64,000 nt of DNA from Topomyia yanbarensis. Its lineage: Eukaryota > Arthropoda > Insecta > Diptera > Culicidae. The stretch spans positions 96,421,870-96,485,869 of the forward strand of contig NC_080671.1 in the NCBI RefSeq assembly GCF_030247195.1. The letters run 5' to 3'. Of the stretch, positions 11,552 through 21,420 are shown piece by piece (positions within the stretch are counted from its first letter, which is position 1; the number at the start of each line of letters is the position of its first letter). The notes below the pieces were generated by a model. The model ran no database searches and was not told where the DNA came from. It saw only the letters and a program-made list of their open reading frames with translations. The translations under genes were made by a program, and so were the position numbers.

Positions 11552-13980
11552 TCAACTAGTCTCCGGCGGTGGACAAAATCTACACTGACGACGTTCCAAG
11601 GCGGTAGAATTTCTCCCGAAAACCGTTTTGAGATTCCACGGCGGCTTCCTAGCCATAGCGTTAACAGTATCCCAGATACACTCGTCGTGGCACATCTCTT
11701 CGACGATATTGTCAACTGTCACACCAGGCATATCCCTTTGAACTTCTTCGAACTTATAGCAGGGGTGACGAAGCATGTCCTAACCGATGCAGGTACTTCC
11801 GAAAGCATCCGTGCCACAACAAAAAACTGCGTCAAATGGTTCACCTCTTCATGCTTCCTATGCACCCAAGCAGACACATTTGGGATGAGTCGGTGGGTCC
11901 TCCTTCCTCTCTTCGTGTTGTCCCACCCTTGCTGCAAGGTAGTCAACGAGTCCGCTCTGGCCAGTCTTCTTGAATTTCGTGCATTCTTCCGCTGGTAGCA
12001 TTCCACGTCCTCAGGCAGAGTGTAGCAGTTGGAGATCATCCCGGCAATTACGCATACCACCTCCAATGATATCGTTCTGTACGCACTCGCGACACGAACA
12101 GCCGTTAGGCGAAACGTGCTCGTCAACTTCGTCCGATTCCGCTTTGAGTTCAGCGCAGAAGTCCAGGCTGGAACGCTACACATCAGTATTGAGGATGAGA
12201 CAGGATTGATGAGGATGAGAATCTTGCGTGATTCGGCATGATTCTTGCCAATGCGTTAGTTGTCCCCGCAGCCTTTTCACATACATAGTCGACATGGCCG
12301 TTGTAATTTAGTCGATTGTCGACCATCCCACCCAGGTGCTTCAGCGCACACACCAATGGGTTTGAGTGTCCCCCGACGCTGATCACGTCACGCTGGATTT
12401 TTTTACGGTTGCTGACCAGCACTACCTCCTTCTTGTGGTGAACCACTGCAACTTGGCGGTAGCCATCCAGGTTTCCATGATGTCTATTGTCTCTGCCGTC
12501 AACAACTCCACCTTCTCAAGAATTTCGCCGGTTATCGTCAGGACAAAGTCATCCGAAAAACCAACGATCACAACTCACCTGGGCAGTTCCAGTGTTAACA
12601 CTCCGTTGTACATCATATTCCAGGGCGTTGGGCCAAGCATGGTACCCTGAGGTACTGCCGCCGTAATCCTAATCGACCTATGTTCGTGTCGTAGACACGT
12701 ACGCGGTTCTGAAAGTAACTTTTCAGAAACCTTGCACAAATAGTTTCGAATCCGCATGTTGTGCAATGCTACGGCGATAGCCATGCAGCTGGCGCTGTTG
12801 AACGCTTTTTTCACGTCGATCGTCACCATGGCGTGGTTACGATTATCCCTTCTCCTGTGCTTCGATGACCGTCGAGATCCCTTTCCGGAATCCGAACTTC
12901 TTCTGCAATAGTCCGATCTCGCTTTCAGCGTAGTTCGTTAGCATGTTGATAAGGACCCTTTCCAGAAGTTTACCAAGAGTATCCGGCAGACATATAGGCC
13001 GATACGATGCTGGGTGTCTTGGTGGTTTAATAGGTTTTGGTAGGAACACCAGCTTCTGGATACCCATCTATTCGGGAAGTAGCCATCTAGGTATTTCTGT
13101 AGGACTATCCTGAACATGTCCGGAAACTCCAGGATTGCAGTCTTCAGACCTTCCGCCACGATGAGGAGCTCGTCATTGGAGATACGATTGTCACCAGCAT
13201 TTCCACCGTCTGGCTTCAACGTACGGCGTAGGGTTGCCACGCGGTTAGGTCGTGCTTCGGAAAAGTACATCCACGATACATTGTAGTTTGTTAGCGCACA
13301 TTTCAGCTGGCGTCGTTGGATCCTAGATCTTGGCCATCACGACACGATAAGCGTTGCCCCAGCGTCTACACTGTCTACCAACGGTGTATTGGATCGCTAT
13401 GTGTGTACTGCTCACTAACTCGCCATTTCATGGTTTCCATCAGCGACGCACTGCAGAATGTTACATGTTTCGTCGATGATGTATTTCCGGCCGTCTTTAC
13501 AGAATGTGCTAGCGGGAACTTCGTTGCACAGCCTTACATCCAGCTTTTCCAGTGCTTCCAATAGGCTCTTGTGTTGGTCAGCCTGCTACCTCACTCCTTG
13601 GCCCAAGCGTTAAAATCTTCTCCTAAAACAACCAGCGTTCGCCAGACTAACGAGTCGGCTAGTGCGTCCAGCATCTGGTTGTATTGCTCTGGTGTCCACC
13701 GTGGAGGAACATAACAGCTACACACGAATACGCCGTTGATCCTGGCGATCACGAAGCCTTCGTGTGTGCTATCCACCACCTCTTGGACAGGGAAACCGTC
13801 CATCACTTGGATTGCCGCCATCCCTGCACTATCCGCAACGCAGTTACCGTTATCGGGAGGAACACGATGCGGCTCTGCAATTATTGCGACGTCGCACGTC
13901 GTTTCTGTCGTTGACTGCCACAACAGTTGCTGTGAAAGGTCGCAATGATTGAGGTTAAGCTTGATTATCTTCATCATCAT
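11552..13980 (-). pseudogene. R1-like LINE ORF2 (endonuclease-reverse transcriptase), broken
   Basis: The endonuclease block (13980-13591) begins near LNLNHCDLSQQLL, contains IIAEPHRVPP, and ends in GEDFNAWAKE before a TGA where Trp of the usual NAW..EWGS motif is expected. Reverse-transcriptase blocks follow in several frames: SYRPICLPDTLGKLLE (about 13010-12960), QKKFGFRKGISTVIEA, VTIDVKKAFNSA (about 12826) and VPQGTMLGPTPWN (about 12650). The active-site box reads GFSDDFVLT at about 12570, where FADD or YADD is usual. The C-terminal region (12183-11552) is in different frames. At least two frameshifts and several stops make it inactive. Confidence 0.8.
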
Positions 13981-13988
13981 TGGCCTGC

Positions 13989-15029
13989 CTACACCTTTTT
14001 GTACTCTGGGCATAAGAAGCCTCCCGTCATGTGATTCTTTCCGTCCTCCTTTGTGCAGGGCATGCACTTCGGATGCTTTGTGCAGTTTCTAGCAATGTGT
14101 CCCTTCTCTCCACATTTTCAACACAGATTAGATCTGTCCGGGCCTCTACAGTTTCTTTCCTGATGGCTGAAACCCAGGCACCTGAAACACTTCTCCTTTT
14201 GTTTAGTGGCTCTAGGGATCAATCGTAACGAGCACACCAACCATCCGACTTTGATATTACCGGTCGACATAGGCTTATTGGCAGCGGTAGGTGATAAGCG
14301 TATCGCTGCTGTCCGTGTGTCACTGTACGCCTTCCTCAACCTGATGGACATCTGCTCTTTCTCCAGGTTACATTGCTTTATTAGCGCGCTCTTCACTTCG
14401 TCACCCGTTGTGATCTCGTCTGTCTCCTGAACTACAGTTCTTCCGTTCGCTTCTCCTCCCACCGCTTCTGTCGCGAGTTCCCTATAGGTTGAGATCTTGA
14501 TCAATGGATCCTTCTTCAGCTTGAACAGCATCTCATCACTCTGAATGCGCCTGGTACGTTCTCCCCTCGCAACGTACGTCACACCATCGTTTGATTTGAA
14601 GCCTAGAGCGTTTCCGCTATAACTCTCCTGGTGCGGCCGAAGGTCTTCTTTCTTTCTCTTTTTTTTCATCCTTTTCCTTCGGTTTTCTCCTCCTCTCTTC
14701 CATGGTTTCTACGGATCGCCATCCACACTCCATTTATCGGTTGTTTCGCTGTCCTTCACCAACCTTCTTGGATTTCTTCGGTTCCACCTTCTCTTCTGGT
14801 GTTTCCCTTATTCTTTTCACAGAACAGGAGTGTCTTCGGTGTTTTCAGCAGTCTCTAGTAACACAATCTGTTCACATTTGGCTACTGAAACGGCGGATTT
14901 GATACTAATCACTAGATCCCTGATCTGTCCTTTACTCTGCACGAATTCGTAGCACTCTTCAATCATTTGCTTCAACTTCGTCACTTTAGGTAACCCGGAC
15001 TGCTGGTCTTCATGGGTTATGCTTGACAT
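13989..15029 (-). pseudogene. R1-like LINE ORF1 (gag-like), nonsense-riddled
   Basis: The frame starts at a Met at 15029 (MSSITHEDQQSG) and stays in the same phase to the terminal TAG at 13991-13989, 347 codons in all, but internal stops lie at 14819-14817, 14810-14808 and 14120-14118. Near the C-terminus a zinc knuckle of form CX2CX4HX4C (CFRCLGFSHQERNC) is followed by a second one whose CxKC spacing contains a TGA, probably once TGG for Trp (C-stop-KCGEKGHIARNC). A third Cys pair (KCMPC) follows. Gag-like ORF1 proteins bind element RNA. Because phase is preserved, decay of this ORF has been by point mutation rather than indels. Confidence 0.8.
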
Positions 15030-15399
15030 CGCCGTACGCCGTACCTGGAATTATAACTTTCTTTGGTGCCCTATTGCTCCCATCTTCAAGCCGCTATCTA
15101 CGCCCGCAGTAGGTAGTCGCCGTTATATAATCCCATGATTACCTACCTATACAAGGAGTGAGGTCGCATGCGAGGGTTGACGCGGTCCTTCGTAGGGTGC
15201 CGCGCTCAGGGCCGGATCGGTGCTAGTCAGGAACGTTCAACTAAGTCTACTTTCACCGGATAAGGTACCGTTTTTTCGAACGCACTTGGAGACCTACCAA
15301 AGCTCTAACGGTATGGAGGTCAGCTAGTACCATTAGCTCGCTCGCCATTATAGGGAAACGTCACCCATCCTTGGCATGGCTATCGGTCCATGGTTCAAT

Positions 15400-15409
15400 T
15401 TCGATATAT
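15400..15409. repeat. Target-site duplication of the gag-only retroposon, 5' copy
   Basis: TTCGATATAT at 15400-15409 is repeated exactly at 16656-16665, directly after the poly(A) tail. Confidence 0.8.
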
Positions 15410-15531
15410 AGGAGTCTACTTTCTACTTCTGCCGCAGTCAGACGTACAATCGAGCCAAGTGAACAACAGGCCTCTCGATCTAGTGTGCATTGTCTCGAGA
15501 ACAAAGGAAATATCGGATTATTCTTGTCATC

Positions 15532-16536
15532 ATGAGTAAAGTTGACGAAAAAGCTCTACTCCGACCCAATGCTGCGGTCGTCGACTTTAAATTTTGTTTA
15601 AAACGACCGAGTTTTAGTGAAGTGGAATACCTTCTGAAGGTAAAAATGCAACTTAGGCTTGCGGAAGTCTTGTACCTTCAGTACCATCATCTTCGCAATG
15701 TAGTGTTAATATCATTCAACACGTTAGCACAAGCCGAGCGTTTCGTTTTGAAGAACAATTTAAAACACGTGGTTGAAAGTGACAACGTTGGAATTAAGAT
15801 TCCCGTATACATTGAGAATGATTATATAGATGTAAGGTTATATGACCTATCACCTCGTACTCCTCCTGAGCCAATTGCAAAATGCATGTCGCAATACGGA
15901 GAAGTAGAATCCGTTACACCTGATACTTGGAGAAACTTCTTCCCGGGTACACCTAACGGCGTTTTTGTAGTGAGGATGCGGGTTGAAAGGCCTATACCCT
16001 CCTACTTGGCAATAAAACTCAATACTCACGGCACTACAATTATGCAAACCACACTATGCACCCATGAGGGGCAAACTCCTACGTGCAAGTATTGTAATCA
16101 GACAGCTCATCATGGACAACCTTGCGCGGAAGATGCAGAGGAAATTGCATCTCAACCTATTGCCAACTCATCTACGGCAAACCAACCTAAAACAGAGTTT
16201 TCAATACCAATGCCTGAACCACAAACGGTGGCCAAATTTGTGGCAGCTGTTCAGAGTATAATGACAACCGCAAAAGAATCATCCAGCACCCCAAAAGCAA
16301 CTGTAAGCAACATCGGCAACGAATGCAGTAACAATGACGACGGATTTACACTGATCAACAATAAGTGCAAGAAGCAAGGGAGAACATCTGATCCCGGACA
16401 CCAAGCCAGCTTCGACCGGGACGTGAAAAACAAGAGAGAATTAAATGACCCCCCTGACGCTGTTTGCCGACAGACCTCGCGAAAGAAGGTCTCCGCTCGC
16501 AATAAAAAGTTGCGCGCACGAGATCCAATTAATTAA
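15532..16536 (+). CDS. Gag-like zinc-knuckle protein of a LINE-dependent retroposon
   Basis: This is an intact 334-residue ORF, from the first ATG at 15532 (MSKVDEKALL) to TAA at 16536. The middle of the protein (about residues 50-130) has alternating beta/alpha text, including VVLISFNTLAQAERF and IDVRLYDLSPRTPP, suggestive of the RRM-like folds found in LINE ORF1 proteins. One zinc knuckle, CKYCNQTAHHGQPC (CX2CX4HX4C), follows at about residue 184. The C-terminal third is basic and low in complexity. LINE ORF1 proteins bind RNA and chaperone it during reverse transcription; that role here is inferred. The intact frame, beside neighbours full of stops, suggests recent insertion. No ORF2 follows, only the structured tail. 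Confidence 0.75.
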   Translation: MSKVDEKALLRPNAAVVDFKFCLKRPSFSEVEYLLKVKMQLRLAEVLYLQYHHLRNVVLISFNTLAQAERFVLKNNLKHVVESDNVGIKIPVYIENDYIDVRLYDLSPRTPPEPIAKCMSQYGEVESVTPDTWRNFFPGTPNGVFVVRMRVERPIPSYLAIKLNTHGTTIMQTTLCTHEGQTPTCKYCNQTAHHGQPCAEDAEEIASQPIANSSTANQPKTEFSIPMPEPQTVAKFVAAVQSIMTTAKESSSTPKATVSNIGNECSNNDDGFTLINNKCKKQGRTSDPGHQASFDRDVKNKRELNDPPDAVCRQTSRKKVSARNKKLRARDPIN

Positions 16537-16587
16537 GTCTTGTTTGTATTTTTTATTTTTACATGTATTGTAAACGTATAAAAGATC

Positions 16588-16620
16588 CACGGCTCCGTTA
16601 AACTACCGCTATGAGCCGTG
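16588..16620 (+). promoter_or_regulatory. 3' hairpin of the gag-only retroposon, copy 1
   Basis: CACGGCTC and GAGCCGTG form a perfect 8-bp stem around a 17-nt loop, followed by TCAAATAAACGA and poly(A). The same 33-nt hairpin, at the same distance from the tail, occurs in the copies at 25929-25961 and 53970-54002. LINE reverse transcriptases of some clades recognise 3' stem-loops, so this may be the enzyme's recognition site. Confidence 0.7.
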
Positions 16621-16655
16621 TCAAATAAACGAATTAAAAAAAAAAAAAAAAAAAA

Positions 16656-16665
16656 TTCGATATAT
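16656..16665. repeat. Target-site duplication of the gag-only retroposon, 3' copy
   Basis: TTCGATATAT, exact partner of 15400-15409. Confidence 0.8.
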
Positions 16666-17039
16666 TCTTTATTCACATCCGTGATCTGCCGTCAGTATAC
16701 CATGATTAGGAACTTACTGGTATCGATTCTAATGTGCCGGTTGGTACTCCAGTTGGATTAGGGTGTGTTATGCTGAAGTGTTGGATAAAACCTTAGCGGA
16801 AGTGACAGCATATCCTAGCAATACTTCCCAACTAGCAGAAGGTCCGGTGGTGCGGAGGGGAGTCATTAAATCCCAGATCTCCTGGCTGCCTGTCCCTGCT
16901 GCCCACGGCAAGGTTTGATTTGAAATCCAATGGGTGAAAGGGTGCCCTTTACTCTTTGAATATAGTCCAATAATTAAAGGGTGCCCGACATCAAATTGCA
17001 TAACGGAGAAAACGCTGTAGAAAATTACCTAGTTTATCG

Positions 17040-17600
17040 ATCCTTTTCAAACAGTCAGACAATAGGTCTTAGTTCCGGTGCGTTGGGGGGGGGGGGTCTC
17101 ATGTCCTTGGGTACGAAAGTTGGTTTCGTGCCACTCCAGGACAACATTTGAATAGTGGCACGAAGCTAGGTCCGGCCAGAAGATCGTAGGGCCCTCGTGT
17201 TGCTTCAACAGAGGAAGGAGACGCTTCTGTAGACACTCCTTGAGGTAGATCTCTCCGTTTACAGTTCCGGTAATCAGTCCATTTGCCGCATGAGCAGATC
17301 ACTTGCCAAATCATGTATTTATTGGCAAACTTTGTAAGTTTCTGCTTCTTTCCTTCCATCAAACTTGTTCTGGGCGGCGAAGAACACTAGCCCCGGAAGC
17401 AGCCGAAAGTCCGCCTTGACGTAAGTCTCATCATCTATGATGAGACAATGAGGCTTCGTTAGCATTTGGGTGCATAATTTCCGGACCCGTGACTTACCGT
17501 TCGTCACGATTTGAAACCTTCTGCACTTTCGATGTAGGCAGTCCCTCCCGGTCTTTGACTCTCTGAACGAAGAACTTGGACAGATACAACTTTTGGCCAC
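17040..17600 (-). pseudogene. DD37E transposase of the outer element, truncated
   Basis: The minus strand from 17600 shows CLIIDDETYVKADF, carrying the first catalytic Asp, then in a second frame KFANKYMIWQVICSCG, then in a third frame FWPDLASCHYSN with the second Asp. APELRPI follows, just short of the expected catalytic Glu. If the frameshifts are read through, 37 residues separate the second Asp from the position of that Glu, hence DD37E. Immediately after APELRPI the sequence stops and joins the terminal repeat, so the last part of the gene is deleted. At least two frameshifts are present. These enzymes cut and paste the element into TA sites; this copy cannot. Confidence 0.8.
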
Positions 17601-17769
17601 ATCCCTGACCGAATAGGATTCCGCTTAAATGCTTTCACTACACGCTTGTGATCCTGATTACTAATAGAAGATCAGAGTTTGGTAGTAACGTTTGATCACA
17701 CGACTCAACGTTGACTGCAAGATTCCGAGTTGTTTTCCGATGTCCGATTAGAGAGTTAAGGATTTTCTA

Positions 17770-18952
17770 AAGGGCGAACACGAAATTATTGCGACACCGA
17801 AAATGTCATGATAATTTTCTTATGTTTAAAATCAAACCAAAATTTTAGGGTAGTTTTATACATATATTTACTTCAAAAATCAAAAGAAAAGTTAATCGAT
17901 TGAGCCTTGAGTGTAAAATTGAACGCACTTTCGCTTGATGCCCTCCATCAAAGTCTTTACAGTGTCATCCGGTACCAGTTTCTCAGTTTTTTTCCATTTT
18001 CTTAACATGTCCTTCTCGTCTTTGACTGTCTTCTTGCTCTTCCGAAGTTCTCGCTTCATCATTGCCCAGTACTGCTCCACCGGGCGCAGCTCCGGCCAAA
18101 ATAGCGGAGCTTCGTCGTGCTGCTGCAAGAACGGCAAAAGGCGCTTCTCGAGGCACTCAGATTTGTAGATCTCGCCATTTACTGTGCCCTTTGCCACGAA
18201 AGGCTCACTCCTCAGTCCGCAAGAGCAGATGGCCTGCCAAATGAGATATTTGGAGGCGAACTTCGACATTTTCTTCTTCTTAAATTTGTCGCCCACATAG
18301 AACTTGCTCTTGCCGGTGAAAAACTGCAACCCCGAAATTTGCTTAAAATCGGTTTTTATATTCGTTTCGTCGTCCATCACACAGCAGCCATGTTTTGTCA
18401 GCATCTTTTAGTAGAGCTTCCGTGCCCGAGTTTTAGCCGTCGATTGATGCCGCTCATCGCGTTTTGGGAAGTTCTGTACCTTGTATGTATTTAGTCCAGC
18501 TCTCTTCTTTGCATTCTGGACGTAGCTCTGCGACATGCCGATCTTTTTAACCAAATCACGACTTGAGACGTTGGGATTTGCTTTAATCATCCGCTTCACC
18601 TTCCCCTCCGTCATTTTGTTCTCCGGTCCCGACTTTCTTCCAGCTCCTTTGACGTGGTCCAACGTCAACCGCTCCTGGAACCGCTTCAACACTCTGGAGA
18701 CGGTTGAATGGTGAATGTTCAACATTTTTCCCAACTGCCGGTGCGACAGGTCAGGAAATTCCAGGTGTTTGGAAAGAATTTGTTCTCTCGACTCTGTTGG
18801 TTCACCTCCATTTTCGTTCAATCGAAAAACACGACTTCGAGTTTGACAGCATGTAAACAATACACATCAATGAGAAAGTATGCAAAATTTGGTTGATTTT
18901 TACCCAATGGTGAAAAAGTTGAATGTGTCGCAATAATTTCGTGTTCGCCCTT
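17770..18952 (-). mobile_element. Inner DD37E Tc1/mariner-family element, 1183 bp
   Basis: The terminal repeats AAGGGCGAACACGAAATTAT and its inverse ATAATTTCGTGTTCGCCCTT are near-perfect over at least 26 bp. TA lies on both sides (17768-17769 and 18953-18954). It is inserted inside the outer element at 16977-19155, whose own ends also begin AAGGG(T/C)G, so the two are related subfamilies. The order of insertion is unambiguous: the inner one came later. Confidence 0.9.
17892..18860 (-). pseudogene. DD37E transposase of the inner element, one stop plus an internal deletion
   Basis: A single reading frame runs from a Met at 18860 to TGA or TAA near 17892, broken by one in-frame TAA at 18410-18408. 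The N-terminal half holds a helix-turn-helix (LSHRQLGKMLNIHHSTVSRV) and a second HTH around VSSRDLVKKIGMSQSYV. The catalytic half begins CCVMDDETNIKTDF with the first Asp, then KFASKYLIWQAICSCG. The second Asp segment is missing: FWP jumps straight to ELRPVEQYWA, so about 30 residues, including FWPDLASCHY-type text and the spacer, have been deleted in frame. The copy is catalytically dead but the terminal repeats are nearly perfect, so it could have been mobilised in trans. Confidence 0.85.
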
Positions 18953-19155
18953 TAGGTGCTTGCCCAAAATCAATTCGCGACGTTACTGTTAGGGTGACGC
19001 CATTTTTTCCAATTTTCGAAAAACTAACAGCAATAAAAATACTGTGCAAACAATATACTCTAAACTACTTCTACCCAAATTTTCAACTGAAAATACCGAA
19101 TGGGTTATTTTCTACAGCGTTTTTTCCGTGATGCAATTTGATGTGGAACACCCTT

Positions 19156-19706
19156 TAAGGAGGGCGTCTGGTGTAAAGTGCTCAAACCGAAGGTTATTTT
19201 GGTTTATGATTTTGAAGGCAAGGTAACAATGGATTTTTTTCTAATGTTAAGCTTTATCTATACACTCAGTGCGCACGAAAAAAATATTTTCAGTCACGCA
19301 GAGCCACACAAACGAGCGTTCCAAGAGTAGACGTCCAACCATTTCCACGTCGTTGAGCGCCGCAGCGAACACAATAACTCTCGATAAATTGTCTGATACA
19401 AGAAATTCAAAGTAAAAGTTTGTAAAATTTAGACTTATAGTTAGTCGACGAACCACAAAAAATAGAAAAAAGTTCGAGTTTCGGAAAATGGCTTCATGAA
19501 AACCGAAAAATGTCACATTTCATTGTGAAATTCGCCAACTTTTGTTCAAAATAATAGGTAATTTTTTTAATGAGTTTGCTGTGGTTCATCGACAGACTAC
19601 ACATATTGTGCATTCTCATACTAAAAGTCAAGTCAATTCGTTGATTAGTTTTTGAGTTATTGTGTTCGCTAATTTGAAAAACGCGGTTTCCAGAAAAACG
19701 CTATTA
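19156..19706. other. Spacer between DD37E elements, no gene seen
   Basis: AT-rich DNA with no recognisable coding exon. A minus-strand open frame (19247-19516) has no identifiable domain. Confidence 0.4.
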
Positions 19707-19960
19707 AAGGGTGTCCCATGTCATATTACATCACGGAAAAAACGCTGTAGAAATTCATCCATTGGGTATTTTCTCTTGAAAATTTGGGTAGAAGCAGTTT
19801 AGAGTGTAGTGTTTACACTGTATATTTATCGCTGTCAGTTTTTTGAAAATTGTTGCCGAAAGATTGAATTATGCGTGTGTGTTTTGCGCGAGGAATGCAT
19901 GGCTACTTAAAACAAAAGAAGTACAGCGTGGCCACCGAGATTGCGGGAGACTATTCTAGA
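19707..19960 (+). mobile_element. Truncated end of an outer-family DD37E element
   Basis: After a TA at 19705-19706 the sequence AAGGGTGTCCCATGTCATAT starts a terminal repeat matching the outer element at 16977-19155. The match continues through AACGCTGTAGAAA and AAAATTTGGGTAGAAG into the 5' leader, in the same order as near 19155-18990 read in reverse. No opposite end was found, so this is a solo 5' fragment. A short open frame from about 19871 may be the eroded transposase start. Confidence 0.7.
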
Positions 19961-20640
19961 GGTTCAATACTAAAAATTAAACGGAAAAAAAGCATTTTTT
20001 TTGCCCACTACACCAGTTGCTTTCCCAAAACATCTTTTTTCGATGTCTTTGAAGGGTCATTTGTCGTTTGCCTGTTCCAGTATTTTGTAATTCTATCTTA
20101 ACACTGCCATTTTGGAACACAAATACGCCTACCGATAACTATCAAATAACCTTTGAGGTTAGAACCTCAATTTTGCTTCAAGCAAAAACGACATTAGTGA
20201 GTCTGCCGATATTCAAGATACAAATCTGGTCACCCTACTGAGTGTTCTTTTGCCTTTTTCTTGACTGGCTTCTGGTAAAATTCTCATACAAACTTAGAGG
20301 TTATGGAATAGAGTAAACCTAATGAGCTCAAAGTAGGACAGTGAAATTTTTTCATCATTTGAAACGACATTGAAGGTTATGATTTCAGAAAAAACCCTAT
20401 TATTGGCACCCTAACGTGCACTGAAAAAGAAAATTATAAATGAAACTCAATATAAAAGCCGCTACGAATATACCACTTCCAAACAAGTTTTTAATTAACT
20501 GGAAAATTAATTATTTTCAAAACCAACCCGATCGATCATAATAAAATTAAACTTGTAATATTATTTTGGTTACGAAAACGTATTCATAACAAAAGCTGTC
20601 CCTACAATGTACGACTCGGCATGATTTGCAATTCGCTAAA
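19961..20640. other. Non-coding DNA, no gene seen
   Basis: No recognisable coding or repeat structure was found. It may still include degraded transposon sequence. Confidence 0.35.
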
Positions 20641-21420
20641 AATAAACAACTGAGCTTGTACCATTTTTATGTTTTGCCTAGCTTATAAACTAAATTGCTA
20701 TTCATTGTGCTACATCCAAATGGCAAATCCTGCCAAATCCTCACACTTTATGAAGCTAAGGTCGAACCGGTACCAACATTTATTCATGTTGGTAAGAACA
20801 GATTCAAAGCCCAGCGGCGTCAGCAAAAATAATAATATTTTCGCAAAGCACGTGGCTACCGGTTATTGTGAATTTTTAATTCCCTCCAGGGCGTTTCAGG
20901 ATTTCAAATTAATTTATGGATGCCCGCCTCCCCCGACGAATGAAACCAACTTAAATAACAAGCTAATTAAAATATTTCAGCTTGAACGAATCATTCAGCG
21001 AGCGAGCGATTCTGATTTAAGAGAAAGCACTCGCACGTTAACGAAACGGATCCAGATCCGTTCCGATATGTTACATTGCGGTGGGGTATGTTTGGTTTGA
21101 ATTTCGACTGCGGAAGCTGAAATTTATTGCCAACACGTTGGGCCTCAGCCACTCGACGAGTGTCGAGCATCCGCGGTTTGGAATTCTGTATGTGTGTGAA
21201 TATTCGGAGATAGCCTCATCCTACCTACGCGGCTCCAAATATGAAATATAGCCGCATTTCAATAAAGTTCTCCGCCATTAGTGTGAATTGAGGCTGCCAA
21301 AGAAAGCGGGGTGCGGGCTTGTGTATCCTTTGGGGTTGATGGTTAATTTATTGCCCGTGAAGAATTGTGGCGGTTGCTACTTTTTGCGATAAATTGGACA
21401 ATAGAGGGTGGAAACTTTCG
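20641..21420. other. Moderate-complexity block, possible conserved non-coding DNA
   Basis: This block is less A/T-biased and less repeat-like than its flanks. It contains several TAATTTAT/TTAATTTA homeodomain-type motifs (around 20905 and 21340). An open frame of 143 codons from an ATG at 20669 to 21100 is present but resembles no family I recognise, and codon use is not clearly protein-like. I favour unique intronic or intergenic DNA, perhaps regulatory. Confidence 0.25.

Larger units (their letters stand above)
11357..15399 (-). mobile_element. R1-clade-like non-LTR retrotransposon, decayed
   Basis: On the minus strand the order is 5' UTR (about 15399-15030), a gag-like ORF1 with CCHC zinc knuckles, then ORF2 with endonuclease, reverse transcriptase and a C-terminal Cys/His region. 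ORF1 and ORF2 nearly abut (the ORF1 stop is at 13991-13989 and the first Met of ORF2 at 13980), as is usual in R1-type elements. Both ORFs carry stops or frameshifts, so the copy is dead. The hAT element at 8915 interrupts its 3' end, and a gag-only retroposon sits at its 5' end. Clade assignment rests on the ORF1 knuckle arrangement and the endonuclease text; a reverse-transcriptase tree would settle it. Confidence 0.8.
15410..16655 (+). mobile_element. Gag-only retroposon, full-length copy, 1246 bp
   Basis: The unit has perfect 10-bp flanking duplications, a short 5' leader, one intact ORF (15532-16536), a roughly 100-bp 3' region containing a hairpin, and a poly(A) tail at about 16637-16655. 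These are marks of target-primed reverse transcription, yet no endonuclease or reverse transcriptase is present. A second copy at 25909-26852 has the same design, with its own duplication and homologous leader, ORF and hairpin tail. So the missing polymerase is a family property rather than a private deletion. It probably borrows the machinery of a LINE with a matching 3' end. Confidence 0.8.
16977..19155 (-). mobile_element. Outer DD37E Tc1/mariner-family element
   Basis: The ends are AAGGGTGCCCGACATC and its inverted relative ...GATGTGGAACACCCTT. They continue through about 55 bp with shared CAAATTGCAT and AACGCTGTAGAAAAT, and are flanked by TA. The element is split by another DD37E element at 17770-18952. 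Without that insertion it is about 1.0 kb, shorter than a complete element, because the transposase C-terminus is deleted. Confidence 0.85.

Noticed and set aside
11368..11998. Plus-strand open frames of up to 151 codons in the 11.4-12.2 kb region
   Set aside because: They are antisense shadows of the R1-like LINE ORF2 on the minus strand.
17935..18494. Plus-strand open frames up to 125 codons
   Set aside because: They are antisense to the inner DD37E transposase, which explains their openness.
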